A stretch of 34,177 nt of DNA, from positions 1-34,177 of the forward strand of contig JAEXXM010000028.1 in NCBI GenBank assembly GCA_023405815.1, given 5' to 3'. Both the position numbers and the translations under genes were made by a program. Shown here piece after piece: positions 22,170 through 30,657 of this stretch. The first letter of the stretch is position 1. The number at the start of each line of letters is the position of its first letter. The notes beneath the pieces were generated by a model. The model worked only from the letters and a program-made list of their open reading frames with translations, was not told the origin of the DNA and ran no database searches. Source of the DNA: Pseudomonadota bacterium. Lineage in GTDB: Bacteria > Pseudomonadota > Alphaproteobacteria > Rhizobiales > Hyphomicrobiaceae.

Positions 22170-23108
22170 TCATTTCTTCGGTAATTCGAGGCCCATCTCG
22201 CGGTAGCGCTCCGGATCGTCCTGCCAGTTTTCCCGCACCTTCACGAACAGGAACAGGTGCACCGGCCGCTCGAGGATCTCCATCAGCTCGCGCCTTGAAT
22301 CCATCGACACCTGCTTGATGGTCTGGCCGCCCTTGCCGAGCATGATCGCCTTCTGCCCCTCGCGGGCGACGAAGATCGTCTGCTCGATGCGAACCGAGCC
22401 GTCCTTGCGCTCGGTCCACTGTGTCGTCTCGACGGTCGAGGAGTACGGCACCTCGTCGTGCAGGCGATGAAAGATCTTCTCACGCGTGATCTCGGCAGCG
22501 AGCAACCGCAGCGGTGCGTCGGTCAGATCGTCGGCGGGGTAATGCCAGTGGCCAACGGGTACGCGCGCGGCAAGGTCCCGCTTTAGATCCTCGATGCCGT
22601 CGCCCTCGGTGGCCGAGATCATGAAGACCTCTTCGAAGGGCAATCGCGTCTGCAGCTCGCCGACGAGCGCCAGCAGCTTCGCCTTGTCGTCGAGCTTGTC
22701 GACCTTGTTCAGCACCGCGATGCGCGGCAGCTTCACGTCCTTGAGCTTGTCGAGGATGCCGGTGACGCCGTCATCGAGCCCACGAGCCGCATCGACCACG
22801 AGCACCACGATGTCGGCATCGCGCGCGCCGCCCCAGGCGGCCTCCACCATTGCCGTGTCGAGCCGCTTCTTCGGCGCGAACAGGCCCGGCGTATCGATGA
22901 ACACGAGCTGGCTGTCGCCGACGTTGACGATGCCGCGCACCGGCACGCGCGTCGTCTGCACCTTGTGCGAGACGATCGACACCTTGGCACCGACCATCGC
23001 ATTGACCAGCGTCGACTTGCCGGCGTTGGGCGCTCCGATCACGGCGATGAAGCCGCAGCGCTGCTGACCAGGATCAGGCGTGCCGGTCGCCTCGAATTGA
23101 TCACTCAT
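22170..23108 (-). CDS. era: GTPase Era
   Basis: A GTPase that binds the 3' end of 16S rRNA during 30S assembly. G1 is GAPNAGKST (residues 25-33), G3 is DTPGLF, G4 is NKVDKLDD, and the KH domain includes GQKAIMLGKGGQTIKQV. The C-terminus HLFLFVKVRENW to LELPKK is complete. 312 residues, the usual length. ATG 23108 (GGAAG ahead) overlaps the rnc stop by 8 nt, so translation is coupled to rnc, as in most bacteria. The gene normally downstream in this order, recO, is not there; instead an outer-membrane protein gene and a second copy of the era 3' end follow. Confidence 0.97.
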   Translation of the reverse strand: MSDQFEATGTPDPGQQRCGFIAVIGAPNAGKSTLVNAMVGAKVSIVSHKVQTTRVPVRGIVNVGDSQLVFIDTPGLFAPKKRLDTAMVEAAWGGARDADIVVLVVDAARGLDDGVTGILDKLKDVKLPRIAVLNKVDKLDDKAKLLALVGELQTRLPFEEVFMISATEGDGIEDLKRDLAARVPVGHWHYPADDLTDAPLRLLAAEITREKIFHRLHDEVPYSSTVETTQWTERKDGSVRIEQTIFVAREGQKAIMLGKGGQTIKQVSMDSRRELMEILERPVHLFLFVKVRENWQDDPERYREMGLELPKK

Positions 23109-23814
23109 GCACTTCCGCTCCCGCGACACCTTCGCGCTCGAGCAAAGCACGTGCTGCGGCCTGCTCGGCGGCACGCTTGGAAGCCCCCTCCCCGCGTGCC
23201 GGCGCACAGCCGACGATGCGCACCTCGGACGTGAACCGTGGCGCGTGGTCCGGGCCCTTGCGGCTCACCTCGATGTACTCGGGCAGCGCAAGCCCTTTCC
23301 CCTGCGCCCATTCCTGCAGTGCCGACTTTGCATCCGGCCCCGCACTTGTCGGCTGCTGGTCGTACTGGCTTCCCCACAACTGCCGCACCACGCCGCGCGC
23401 GGTCTCGAAACCGGCATCGAGGAACACCGCGCCTAAGATCGCCTCCATGGCGTCAGCGAGAATGGTCGCCTTGGCGCGACCGCCGCTCCCCGCCTCGCTC
23501 TCCGACAGGATCAGATGCGATCCGATGCCGAGCGTGCGGGCGACGCGCGCGCAGGCCTCGCCCCGCACCAGACGGTTGAAGCGCCGCGCGAGCTCGCCCT
23601 CGCTGGCGGACGGGAACTGCTCGATCAGTGCTTCGGCGATGACGAGACCCAGGACGCGGTCGCCGATGAACTCCAGCCGCTCATTGTCGCTCTTCTGCGC
23701 CTTGCCGCCCCGCATGCTCGCATGCGTCAGGGCGACCTCGATGAGCTGCTGGTTCTTGAAGCGATGCCCCAGCGCCTTCTCCAGCTCTCTGTATTTTCGC
23801 GGACGCAGGATCAC
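23101..23814 (-). CDS. rnc: Ribonuclease III
   Basis: Cleaves double-stranded RNA, including rRNA precursors. The catalytic signature is NERLEFIGDRVLGLVIAEAL, with the second acidic site in ADAMEAILGAVFLD. The C-terminal double-stranded RNA-binding domain starts at PDAKSALQEWAQGKG. 237 residues. Start GTG at 23814. It lies in lepB-rnc-era, the standard proteobacterial operon, 72 nt after lepB and overlapping era by 8 nt. Confidence 0.96.
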   Translation of the reverse strand: MILRPRKYRELEKALGHRFKNQQLIEVALTHASMRGGKAQKSDNERLEFIGDRVLGLVIAEALIEQFPSASEGELARRFNRLVRGEACARVARTLGIGSHLILSESEAGSGGRAKATILADAMEAILGAVFLDAGFETARGVVRQLWGSQYDQQPTSAGPDAKSALQEWAQGKGLALPEYIEVSRKGPDHAPRFTSEVRIVGCAPARGEGASKRAAEQAAARALLEREGVAGAEVHE

Positions 23815-23886
23815 GTGGCTGCTTCAAAGCAAATAGGCAGACGCCCCATCATAGTGGCGCCTGCGTTGGCTAAACGATCGAAAAAG

Positions 23887-24645
23887 CTAGCGGACCAGCT
23901 TGAAGAAACGGTTCCAGCGGATGTCGAACGGCCAGGTCCAGGGGCTCCACCAGCGGAAGGCGCCCGGCTCGTCGACGGCTGCGGAGAAGAAAATGATCTC
24001 GGCCCGGCCGATCAGATTGTCGAACGGAACGTACCCGACGCCCCAGGACGCGCGGCTGTCGGTGGAGTTGTCGCGGTTGTCGCCCATCATGAAATAGTGC
24101 CCCGCCGGCACCTTGTATGGCCCCACGTTGTCGAACGGACCATTCTCCTCGGCATCGAGGACCGTGTACGTGACGCCGTTGGGCAGCGTTTCCTCGTAGG
24201 CCGGGATCGGACGCGGCGGCCCGCCGTCCTCCTGGGTGACAAAATCACCGGTGCGGCGCCGCGGCACTTCCTTGCCGTTGATGTAGACGACGCCCCCGCG
24301 CACGTCGATCTGATCTCCGGGAAGGCCGATCACCCGCTTGATGTAGTCGGTGGAGTTGTCACGCGGCAGCTTGAACACCGCCACGTCGCCGCGCTTGGGC
24401 TCCGCCGCGAAGATGCGTCCCTCGAACGGGATGATGTTGTAGAACGAATACCGGCTGTAGCCGTAGGACAGCTTGGAGACGAACAGGTAGTCGCCGATCA
24501 GCAGCGTTTCCTTCATCGAGCCCGACGGAATGTTGAAGGGCTGATAGAGGAAGGTGCGCACCACCATGGCGATCGCGAGCGCCTCGATGACGATGAGGAA
24601 CGTCTCGCTCCAACTGCCCTTCCTGGTATTTGCCGATACGGCCAT
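23887..24645 (-). CDS. lepB: Signal peptidase I
   Basis: Inner-membrane protease that removes Sec and Tat signal peptides. One N-terminal membrane helix (about residues 14-34), catalytic Ser43 in NIPSGSMKETLLIGD and the general base Lys103 in DYIKRVIGLPGD. The YFMMGDNRDNSTDSR box and the end segment with VGYVPFDNLIGRAEIIFFS are present. 252 residues, as in other alphaproteobacteria. ATG 24645 has a GGGAG site. A 122-nt gap separates it from acpS. Confidence 0.96.
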   Translation of the reverse strand: MAVSANTRKGSWSETFLIVIEALAIAMVVRTFLYQPFNIPSGSMKETLLIGDYLFVSKLSYGYSRYSFYNIIPFEGRIFAAEPKRGDVAVFKLPRDNSTDYIKRVIGLPGDQIDVRGGVVYINGKEVPRRRTGDFVTQEDGGPPRPIPAYEETLPNGVTYTVLDAEENGPFDNVGPYKVPAGHYFMMGDNRDNSTDSRASWGVGYVPFDNLIGRAEIIFFSAAVDEPGAFRWWSPWTWPFDIRWNRFFKLVR

Positions 24646-24767
24646 GCAAAACTCCCGTTGCGGCAGCCCCGCTGCGCGCCCGGGCCGCTATAGCCATTTT
24701 GCCGGCACGGCGCAATTCGCGCTGTTGTACCAGCCTGCCGTGTCGCTGCAGTGCGCCAAAGCCCGCC

Positions 24768-25184
24768 CTACGAGCGCCGGTCCCCCTTTTCCGGCAGCCC
24801 TGAAATAATCACAATGGCGGCCGCCAGGGGGAAATCGTCGGTCAAAGTCAGGTCGATGCGGACTTCATATCCGTCCGGGGTCAGCTCTTTCAGAACCTTC
24901 GCCGCCCCACCGGTTAGCTGCAAGGTTGGGCGACCCGAGGGCAGGTTGATGACCCCCATGTCGCGCCAGAAGACGCCATGCCGCAGCCCCGTTCCCAGCG
25001 CCTTGGCGCAGGCCTCCTTGGCCGCAAAGCGCTTGGCGTAGGACGCCGCACGCTGCGCCCGGCCCTCTGATTTGCGGCGCTCGACCTCGGTAAACACCCG
25101 GGTGATGAACCGCTCGCCGAAGCGATCGAGCGTCTTCTCGATGCGGCGGATGTCGATGAGATCGTTCCCGACACCGAGGATCAC
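24768..25184 (-). CDS. acpS: Holo-[acyl-carrier-protein] synthase
   Basis: Transfers 4'-phosphopantetheine from CoA to acyl carrier protein. The family signatures are GVGNDLIDIRRIEKTLDRFG with the Mg-binding Asp and YAKRFAAKEACAKALGTG. 138 residues. The GTG start overlaps the pdxJ stop codon as GTGA, so the pair is translationally coupled; this pdxJ-acpS pairing is widespread in proteobacteria. Confidence 0.95.
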   Translation of the reverse strand: MILGVGNDLIDIRRIEKTLDRFGERFITRVFTEVERRKSEGRAQRAASYAKRFAAKEACAKALGTGLRHGVFWRDMGVINLPSGRPTLQLTGGAAKVLKELTPDGYEVRIDLTLTDDFPLAAAIVIISGLPEKGDRRS

Positions 25185-25966
25185 GCCGACCTCGCCTGAC
25201 GTGGTTCCGCCGCTATTTCGCGGCGGGCTTCGTCCATCAGCGCACGCATGCGCTCGACCGCCCGCCCGAGGCCACCGAAAATCGCCTCGCCGATGAGGAA
25301 GTGGCCGATGTTGAGCTCGACCACCTGCGGTAACCGCGCCACCGCGGCGACGGTGTTGAAGGTCAGCCCGTGGCCCGCGTGCACCTCGAGCCCCGCGGCA
25401 TCGGCGAGCCGGGCCGCCGTCGTGATGCGTTCGAGCTCCCTCGCCACGCCCGCGGCGTTGCCCTCCAGCGCCCGCTCGCAGTAGGCGCCGGTATGCAGCT
25501 CGACGATGTCGGCACCGACGTGATGCGAGGCTTCGACGACGCCGGCATCCGGCTCGATGAACAGCGACACGCGCACGCCTGCGCTCTTCAACTCGTCGAC
25601 GACGCGCTGCAGCCGTGCCCCGCCCCCGGCGACGTTTAGTCCACCTTCCGTGGTGCGCTCCTCGCGCCGCTCCGGCACCAGGCAGCAGGCATTCGGCAGA
25701 TGGCGCAGTGCGATGGCGAGCATCTCGTCCGTCGCCGCCATTTCGAGGTTCAACGGACGCGTCAGCTCGCTCTTGAGACGAGCGATGTCCTCGTCCGAGA
25801 TATGCCGCCGGTCCTCGCGCAGGTGAGCGGTAATCCCGTCCGCGCCGGCCTCGATTGCGATATGCGCAGCGCGCAGCGGATCGGGGTGGCGGCCGCCGCG
25901 GGCGTTACGGATGGTGGCGACATGGTCGATATTAACGCCCAGGCGCAGGTAGGCAGGGTTCGACAT
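25181..25966 (-). CDS. pdxJ: Pyridoxine 5'-phosphate synthase
   Basis: Condenses 1-deoxyxylulose 5-phosphate with aminoacetone 3-phosphate in vitamin B6 synthesis. It begins RLGVNIDHVATIRNARGG, then GADGITAHLREDRRHI, with LNLEMAATDEML, VSLFIEPD and VHAGHGLTFNTV as family landmarks and NIGHFLIGEAIFGGL near the C-terminus. 261 residues. ATG 25966, weak Shine-Dalgarno. Overlaps acpS by 4 nt; a 52-nt gap separates it from the DUF2062 gene. Confidence 0.96.
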   Translation of the reverse strand: MSNPAYLRLGVNIDHVATIRNARGGRHPDPLRAAHIAIEAGADGITAHLREDRRHISDEDIARLKSELTRPLNLEMAATDEMLAIALRHLPNACCLVPERREERTTEGGLNVAGGGARLQRVVDELKSAGVRVSLFIEPDAGVVEASHHVGADIVELHTGAYCERALEGNAAGVARELERITTAARLADAAGLEVHAGHGLTFNTVAAVARLPQVVELNIGHFLIGEAIFGGLGRAVERMRALMDEARREIAAEPRQARSA

Positions 25967-26018
25967 CTCGGAAAGCCCGAAGGAGGTGAGCGGGAATGCT
26001 TGCCAGGGTAGCGACGGA

Positions 26019-26597
26019 TTATTCCGTCGCAGCCGACGCCCGGTTCATAATACGCAAGCGCCAGCCGCGAACGGCATTCCTCGAAATATAGTAGACGATC
26101 GCTGCCGTGAGCAGTCCGATCGGAACGCTACCTGCCAGCATCGGCCACAGCAGCGGCCAGAACAAGGATGCGGTAGCATCCAGCAGGCGCGGCGAGGGAT
26201 CGAGCAGGGCGCTCCACAACAGCTCGACGTTCCGCTGAACTGCAGCCGGATCGAACGACCCTTCGAGGCCGACCATCTGCAGCCCCATGACGTACGTTGA
26301 CACCCAGATGAACGGCCAGCTCAGCGGATTGCCGACGAATGTGCCGACGACCGCCGCCGGAACGTTGGCTCGCAGCACGAGGCAAAGAACCACCGCCAGC
26401 AGCGTCTGCACGCCGAGCAGCGGCGTGATCGAGACGAAGGCACCGAGCGCGCAACCGAGCGCGATCTCGTGCGGGCTGGCATGCAGATGCATGAGGCGCC
26501 GTGCGGCGGCGCGCAATCCCGGCGTCCACCTCGCCAGGAGAGACATCAGCGAATGAGCCGGACGGCTCCGGGACTGCCCTTGATGGTCGACTGCCAT
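26019..26597 (-). CDS. DUF2062 membrane protein
   Basis: A 192-residue protein. The family core is ASPHEIALGCALGAFVSITPLLGVQTLLAV followed by a second membrane segment with GTFVGNPLSWPFIW. A third hydrophobic stretch is near the C-terminus (LLWPMLAGSVPIGLLTAAIVYY). DUF2062 proteins are small inner-membrane proteins of unknown function, often beside rsh/pdxJ/acpS in Hyphomicrobiales. ATG 26597 was used; a second in-frame ATG at 26546 lacks a better site. Confidence 0.88.
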   Translation of the reverse strand: MAVDHQGQSRSRPAHSLMSLLARWTPGLRAAARRLMHLHASPHEIALGCALGAFVSITPLLGVQTLLAVVLCLVLRANVPAAVVGTFVGNPLSWPFIWVSTYVMGLQMVGLEGSFDPAAVQRNVELLWSALLDPSPRLLDATASLFWPLLWPMLAGSVPIGLLTAAIVYYISRNAVRGWRLRIMNRASAATE

Positions 26598-26657
26598 ACC
26601 TGAGCGAACTCCAATCCCCCGCGTCTCAGCCCATCTGCCCCCTGCCAGATTCTCCTA

Positions 26658-28898
26658 TCAATCGAATACTCGCTCAACCTTGTTGACCACTGCTTTCTCG
26701 CGAAGACCCGCGATGATGTGGTTCAAATGCACCAGGTCGAGAACCTCCAGTTCGATCCGCATTTCGGTAAAATCCGAGGCCCGGCGGACCATCCGGACGT
26801 TGTCGATGTTCCCTCCACTTTCCCCGATAACCTTGGCGATCTGGGCCAAAGTTCCCGGTTCGTTGAGCGCGGTAACGCTGATCCTGGCAGGAAACCGCTG
26901 CGGCGTGTCCGTGTCGACATCCCAGGTAACATCGATCCAGCCCTCGTGCTCGTATTCCCTGAGCCGCGGGGAGTGGATCTGGAAGATGCGGATGCCCTCG
27001 CCCGGGATCATGACGCCGACGATGCGGTCTCCCGGCACCGCCCCGCCCGGCTCGAAGCTCACCGGCAGGTCGCTGTTTATGCCGCGAATGGCAAGGGCGG
27101 TCGTCCCCTTCGGCTCGCTATCGCCACCACGGAACTTGAGGCTCATCACCCGGTCGATGTTGAACCATCCCTCCTGACCGCGCGCACGGCCGAAGCGGCG
27201 CGTGCGCCGGTACGTCGGCTTTGTCGATGGCTCATGCTCAAGCGCCTCGGGTATGGCGGCCTTGAGCACATTGTCGATGGCGAGCTCGTTGCGCCCGACG
27301 GCGGCCAGCGCATCCTCTAGCGACTTGTATCCGAGCCGCGGCAGCGCCTTCTTTAGCTTGTCGTCCGTCAGCTCTTCATTGTGCCGCTCGAAGTGCGAGG
27401 CGATCAGTCGCCGGCCAAGCTCGCTGTACTGCTTGCGCACGGCATCGCGCGCCGCACGCCGGATTGCCGAGCGCGCCCGTCCGGTGACGACGAGGTTCTC
27501 CCAGGCAGCGGGCGGAGTGTGGTTCTTCGCCGTCTCGATCTCTACTTCATCGCCGTTGCGCAACGTCGTGTCGATCGGCACATGCCGGCCGTTGACGAAC
27601 GCACCCACGGCGGCATTGCCGATGTCGGTATGCACCGCATAGGCGAAGTCGAGCGGCGTCGCCCCCCGCGGCAGCGCGATGAGCCGCCCCTTCGGCGTGA
27701 AGCAGAACACCTGGTCCTGGAACAGCTCCAGCTTCGTATGCTCGAGAAACTCTTCCGAATTGGAGCCTTCGAGCAGCGTTTCGACCAGGCGGCGCAGCCA
27801 CACGTAGGGGCCGCTGTCCTTTTCGAACTCGCCCGGCGAGCGCGCCACCGCATGGCCATTGAGGGCGCCGTCCTTGTAGACGGCATGCGCCGCGACGCCG
27901 TACTCGGCGATGTCGTGCATGATGCGCGTGCGTATCTGCAGCTCTACGCGCTGATGCCGCGGGCCGACGATCGTCGTGTGGATCGACTGGTAGTTGTTCT
28001 GCTTCGGCGTCGAGATGTAGTCCTTGAAGCGGCCCGGCACGGTGCGCCAGGTCGTGTGCGCGACGCCCAGCACTCGGTAGCAGTCGTCGATCGACTTGGC
28101 GATGACGCGGAAGGCGTAGATGTCGGAAAGCTGCTCGAGGCTGATCTGCTTGTTCGCCATCTTCCGCCAGATGGCATAGGGCTTCTTCTCGCGTCCCGAG
28201 ACCTCGGCATCGATGCCGACCTCAGCCAGCTTGGCGGCGAGCGCTGCACGAATTTCCTCGACGAGGCCCTCGTTCGACTTTCTCAGCTCCGCGAGCTTGG
28301 CCGTCACCGCCTTGTAGGCTTCCGGATGCAGCCACCGGAAGGCGAGGTCTTCCAGCTCTTCGCGCAGCTTTTCCATGCCCATGCGCGCGGCGAGCGGCGC
28401 ATAGATATCGAGCGTCTCCTCCGATATCCGCTGGCGCGACTCGGGCTTCATGTGCTCGAGCGTGCGCATGTTGTGCAGGCGGTCCGCGAGCTTCACCAGC
28501 AGCACGCGGATGTCGCTGGAGATGGCCACCAGGAGCTTGCGGAAGTTCTCCGCCTGCTCGGCCTTCTTGGAAACGAGGTCGAGACGCCGGATCTTGGTTA
28601 ATCCGTCGACCAGCTTGCCGATCTCGGGGCCGAACAGCTGATCGATCTCCGCCCGCGTGACGGGCGTGTCCTCGATGACGTCGTGCAGCAGCGCCGTGAC
28701 GATGGTCGCGTCGTCGAGCCTGAGGTCGGTGAGAATGGCGGCGACTTCCAGCGGGTGGGAGAAGTAGGGGTCGCCGGACGCCCGCTTCTGGTTGCCATGC
28801 GCCTTCATGGCATAGACGTAGGCGCGATTGAGCAGCGCCTCGTCAGCCTTCGGATCGTAGCGCAGGACGCGCTCGACCAGCTCGTATTGCCGCATCAT
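26658..28898 (-). CDS. rsh: Bifunctional (p)ppGpp synthetase/hydrolase, RelA/SpoT homolog
   Basis: The single alphaproteobacterial stringent-response enzyme. The N-terminal HD hydrolase domain is intact (YFSHPLEVAAILTD, LLHDVIEDTPV, KLADRLHNMRTL), so ppGpp breakdown is expected. The synthetase domain has the RFKDYISTPKQNNYQSIHTT block and RVELQIRTRIMHDIAEYG. A TGS domain (CFTPKGRLIALPRGATPLDF) and a C-terminal ACT domain (LNEPGTLAQIAKVIGESGGN) complete the layout. 746 residues. ATG 28898 follows a GGGGCGGCG purine-rich stretch. An imperfect 66-nt inverted repeat lies directly upstream. rpoZ precedes it, a pairing shared with many proteobacteria (rpoZ-spoT). Confidence 0.96.
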   Translation of the reverse strand: MMRQYELVERVLRYDPKADEALLNRAYVYAMKAHGNQKRASGDPYFSHPLEVAAILTDLRLDDATIVTALLHDVIEDTPVTRAEIDQLFGPEIGKLVDGLTKIRRLDLVSKKAEQAENFRKLLVAISSDIRVLLVKLADRLHNMRTLEHMKPESRQRISEETLDIYAPLAARMGMEKLREELEDLAFRWLHPEAYKAVTAKLAELRKSNEGLVEEIRAALAAKLAEVGIDAEVSGREKKPYAIWRKMANKQISLEQLSDIYAFRVIAKSIDDCYRVLGVAHTTWRTVPGRFKDYISTPKQNNYQSIHTTIVGPRHQRVELQIRTRIMHDIAEYGVAAHAVYKDGALNGHAVARSPGEFEKDSGPYVWLRRLVETLLEGSNSEEFLEHTKLELFQDQVFCFTPKGRLIALPRGATPLDFAYAVHTDIGNAAVGAFVNGRHVPIDTTLRNGDEVEIETAKNHTPPAAWENLVVTGRARSAIRRAARDAVRKQYSELGRRLIASHFERHNEELTDDKLKKALPRLGYKSLEDALAAVGRNELAIDNVLKAAIPEALEHEPSTKPTYRRTRRFGRARGQEGWFNIDRVMSLKFRGGDSEPKGTTALAIRGINSDLPVSFEPGGAVPGDRIVGVMIPGEGIRIFQIHSPRLREYEHEGWIDVTWDVDTDTPQRFPARISVTALNEPGTLAQIAKVIGESGGNIDNVRMVRRASDFTEMRIELEVLDLVHLNHIIAGLREKAVVNKVERVFD

Positions 28899-28915
28899 GG
28901 GGCGCCGCCCCTAGC

Positions 28916-28981
28916 GTGATGATCGAGAAATTCGCCACCATCCATGGCGGGGCAACAAGCGAATTGCTCGATCTCGATCAC
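28916..28981. repeat. Long imperfect inverted repeat upstream of rsh
   Basis: GTGATGATCGAGAAATTCGC (28916-28935) and the reverse-complementary 28959-28981 (GCGAATT ... CGATCAC) pair over about 20 nt with small gaps, with a nested CGCCA/TGGCG stem in the loop. It starts 18 nt ahead of the rsh start codon, so it would be in the 5' leader of the rsh mRNA and could affect translation or stop read-through from rpoZ. Confidence 0.5.
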
Positions 28982-29130
28982 ACTAGCAAGCCTATGATTC
29001 CAGTGTCCCTATGATTGCGACGTTCGCTCCCACCGAGCAACGGCTGAGAGCCTCGCAATCGGCACACTAGGCCGGCCGCCCACCAGGGAGGTTTTGCCGA
29101 ACCCGCCGTCTGGCAGGATGGCCCCAGGGC

Positions 29131-29574
29131 TCAACGACCGCGGTCGCGCTCCCGCTCGCGCGGACCCCCATTGGGGCCGCCGTTTGCAGATGGCTCGGTC
29201 GGCGTCATGCTCTCGAGGCCGCGCAGGAGCTGCTCCTCGGTCATCACGTCGACAACGCTATCGCTCGACTGGTCGTCGCGGCCGAGGACTGGTCCCCGGC
29301 GCTCGGGCGGCAGCAGCGGCGCAGCGGCAGCCTCCGGCTCGTCGACCTCGACGTTCTTCTGGATCGAGTGGATCAGCGACTCGCGCATATCCTCGGCGGG
29401 AATGGTGCGATCGGCGATTTCCCGCAGCGCGATGACCGGATTCTTATCGGCGTTCACCGGCACCGTGACCGCGCTGCCGTCGGCGATCGAACGGGCGCGG
29501 TGCGCAGCCAGGAGAACCAGTTCGAACCGGTTCGGAACCTTGTCCACGCAATCTTCAACAGTCACGCGTGCCAT
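29131..29574 (-). CDS. rpoZ: RNA polymerase omega subunit
   Basis: Small RNA polymerase assembly subunit. The N-terminal 60 residues are the omega domain: MARVTVEDCVDKVPNRFELV, then LLAAHRARSIADGSA and NPVIALREIAD. The 147-residue length reflects an extended, Pro/Glu-rich, Gly- and Arg-ending tail typical of alphaproteobacteria. ATG 29574 has GGGG ahead; the upstream in-frame ATG at 29661 gives a non-omega N-terminus. It lies upstream of rsh on the same strand with a 232-nt gap. Confidence 0.94.
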   Translation of the reverse strand: MARVTVEDCVDKVPNRFELVLLAAHRARSIADGSAVTVPVNADKNPVIALREIADRTIPAEDMRESLIHSIQKNVEVDEPEAAAAPLLPPERRGPVLGRDDQSSDSVVDVMTEEQLLRGLESMTPTEPSANGGPNGGPRERERDRGR

Positions 29575-30003
29575 CAGTGACACCCCTTTGGCAAACAGGC
29601 AGAATAATCGGGAGACGCGCGGCGCATCGAATAGGAATGCAGCCTGCCGCGCCGGACGCATCTAGTCGCATGAAAAAACGTGCAAAGCAAGTGAGGCAGG
29701 AGATTGTCGTTCGGGGCTGATGGGCCGTATCTTCTCCGTAAGCCGGGCCTCGTTGCCGACAACCACCGCTCGCGCGCATTTAGCCGAACATTGCTCCGTC
29801 GTGTTAATTGAGCGCACTTAAGTAGCGGGGATAATTGGTGCTTCACATTGTCGCTTAAAATTGAGCGAATATAATGCGTTGCAAGCCTCTGAAAGTGCTA
29901 GTGTCGGGTCAGCAGATTGCCGTTTGCGACGGCACGGCGAACCCCTCCAATTCCAAACGACAGCGGCGGTGCAGTTGGCACGCGCGGCCCCAAGGGTGAA
30001 CGA
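29575..30003. other. 429-nt divergent intergenic region between rpoZ and the NYN gene
   Basis: It holds the promoters of two divergent genes. The NYN-side promoter is listed separately. An AT-rich stretch at 29670-29700 should hold the rpoZ promoter but no confident hexamers were found. No tRNA, tmRNA or open reading frame with family features was recognised. Confidence 0.6.
29848..29875 (+). promoter_or_regulatory. Sigma70-type promoter for the NYN-domain gene
   Basis: TTGTCG (29848-29853), a 16-nt spacer and TATAAT (29870-29875), about 130 nt ahead of the NYN gene ATG. ATTGAGCG occurs in the spacer (29860-29867) and again at 29807-29814 upstream, both preceded by TTAA, which could be regulator half-sites. 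The -10 is a perfect consensus; activity is inference. Confidence 0.55.
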
Positions 30004-30642
30004 ATGCATTTCTACCAGAACGAACGCATATCCCTGTTCATAGACGGAGCGAACCTCTACGCCACGGCCAAGTCGCTTGGGTTCGACATCGACTATAAGC
30101 GTCTGCTCGCGCTGTTCCGGCAAAAGGGTCACCTCGTGCGCGCCCTCTATTACACCGCGCTCGCCGAGGACCAGGAATATTCCTCCATACGTCCGCTCAT
30201 CGACTGGCTCGACTACAACGGCTTCACCATGGTGACGAAGCCGACCAAGGAGTTCACCGACGCCTCCGGCCGTCGCAAGGTGAAGGGCAACATGGACATC
30301 GAGCTCACCGTCGATGCCATGCGCCTCGCCCAGAATCTCGACCACGTCGTGCTGTTCTCCGGTGACGGCGATTTCCGCAGCCTCGTTGCCGCGCTCCAGC
30401 AGATGGGCAAGCGCGTCTCCGTCGTCTCGACGCTGCAGACCCAGCCTCCGATGGTCGCCGACGAGTTGCGCCGACAAGCGGACCAGTTCATCGATCTCGC
30501 CGACCTCGAGCAGCTCATCTGCCGTGACCCCGCTACCCGCCCGGCCCGTGAAGGCCGCTCGTTCGGCGGTGGCGGCCGCGGCTACTCAGGCCGCGAGGCT
30601 GCTCCATACCAGGACAATGACGACCTCTCCGAGGAGGTCTAG
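30004..30642 (+). CDS. NYN-domain protein (LabA/DUF88 family)
   Basis: A 212-residue protein of the PIN-like NYN fold, predicted ribonuclease. The conserved acidic residues are in RISLFIDGANLYATAKSLG, VKGNMDIELTVDAMRLA and VVLFSGDGDFRSLVAALQQ. RVSVVSTLQTQPPMVADELR and the gap-free end FIDLADL follow. The tail is Gly/Arg-rich (RSFGGGGRGYSGR), suggesting RNA contact. ATG 30004 has AAGGGTGA ahead; the longer in-frame version from 29917 has no such site. Substrate unknown. The UDG gene follows after 15 nt. Confidence 0.88.
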   Translation: MHFYQNERISLFIDGANLYATAKSLGFDIDYKRLLALFRQKGHLVRALYYTALAEDQEYSSIRPLIDWLDYNGFTMVTKPTKEFTDASGRRKVKGNMDIELTVDAMRLAQNLDHVVLFSGDGDFRSLVAALQQMGKRVSVVSTLQTQPPMVADELRRQADQFIDLADLEQLICRDPATRPAREGRSFGGGGRGYSGREAAPYQDNDDLSEEV

Positions 30643-30657
30643 GAGGGGACCTGGCCG

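Noticed and set aside
29700..29850. A PNDN-like tag coding stretch on the minus strand as a possible tmRNA gene near smpB and rpoZ
   Set aside because: No ALAA-stop follows the NDN codons and no tRNA-like acceptor ends could be found.
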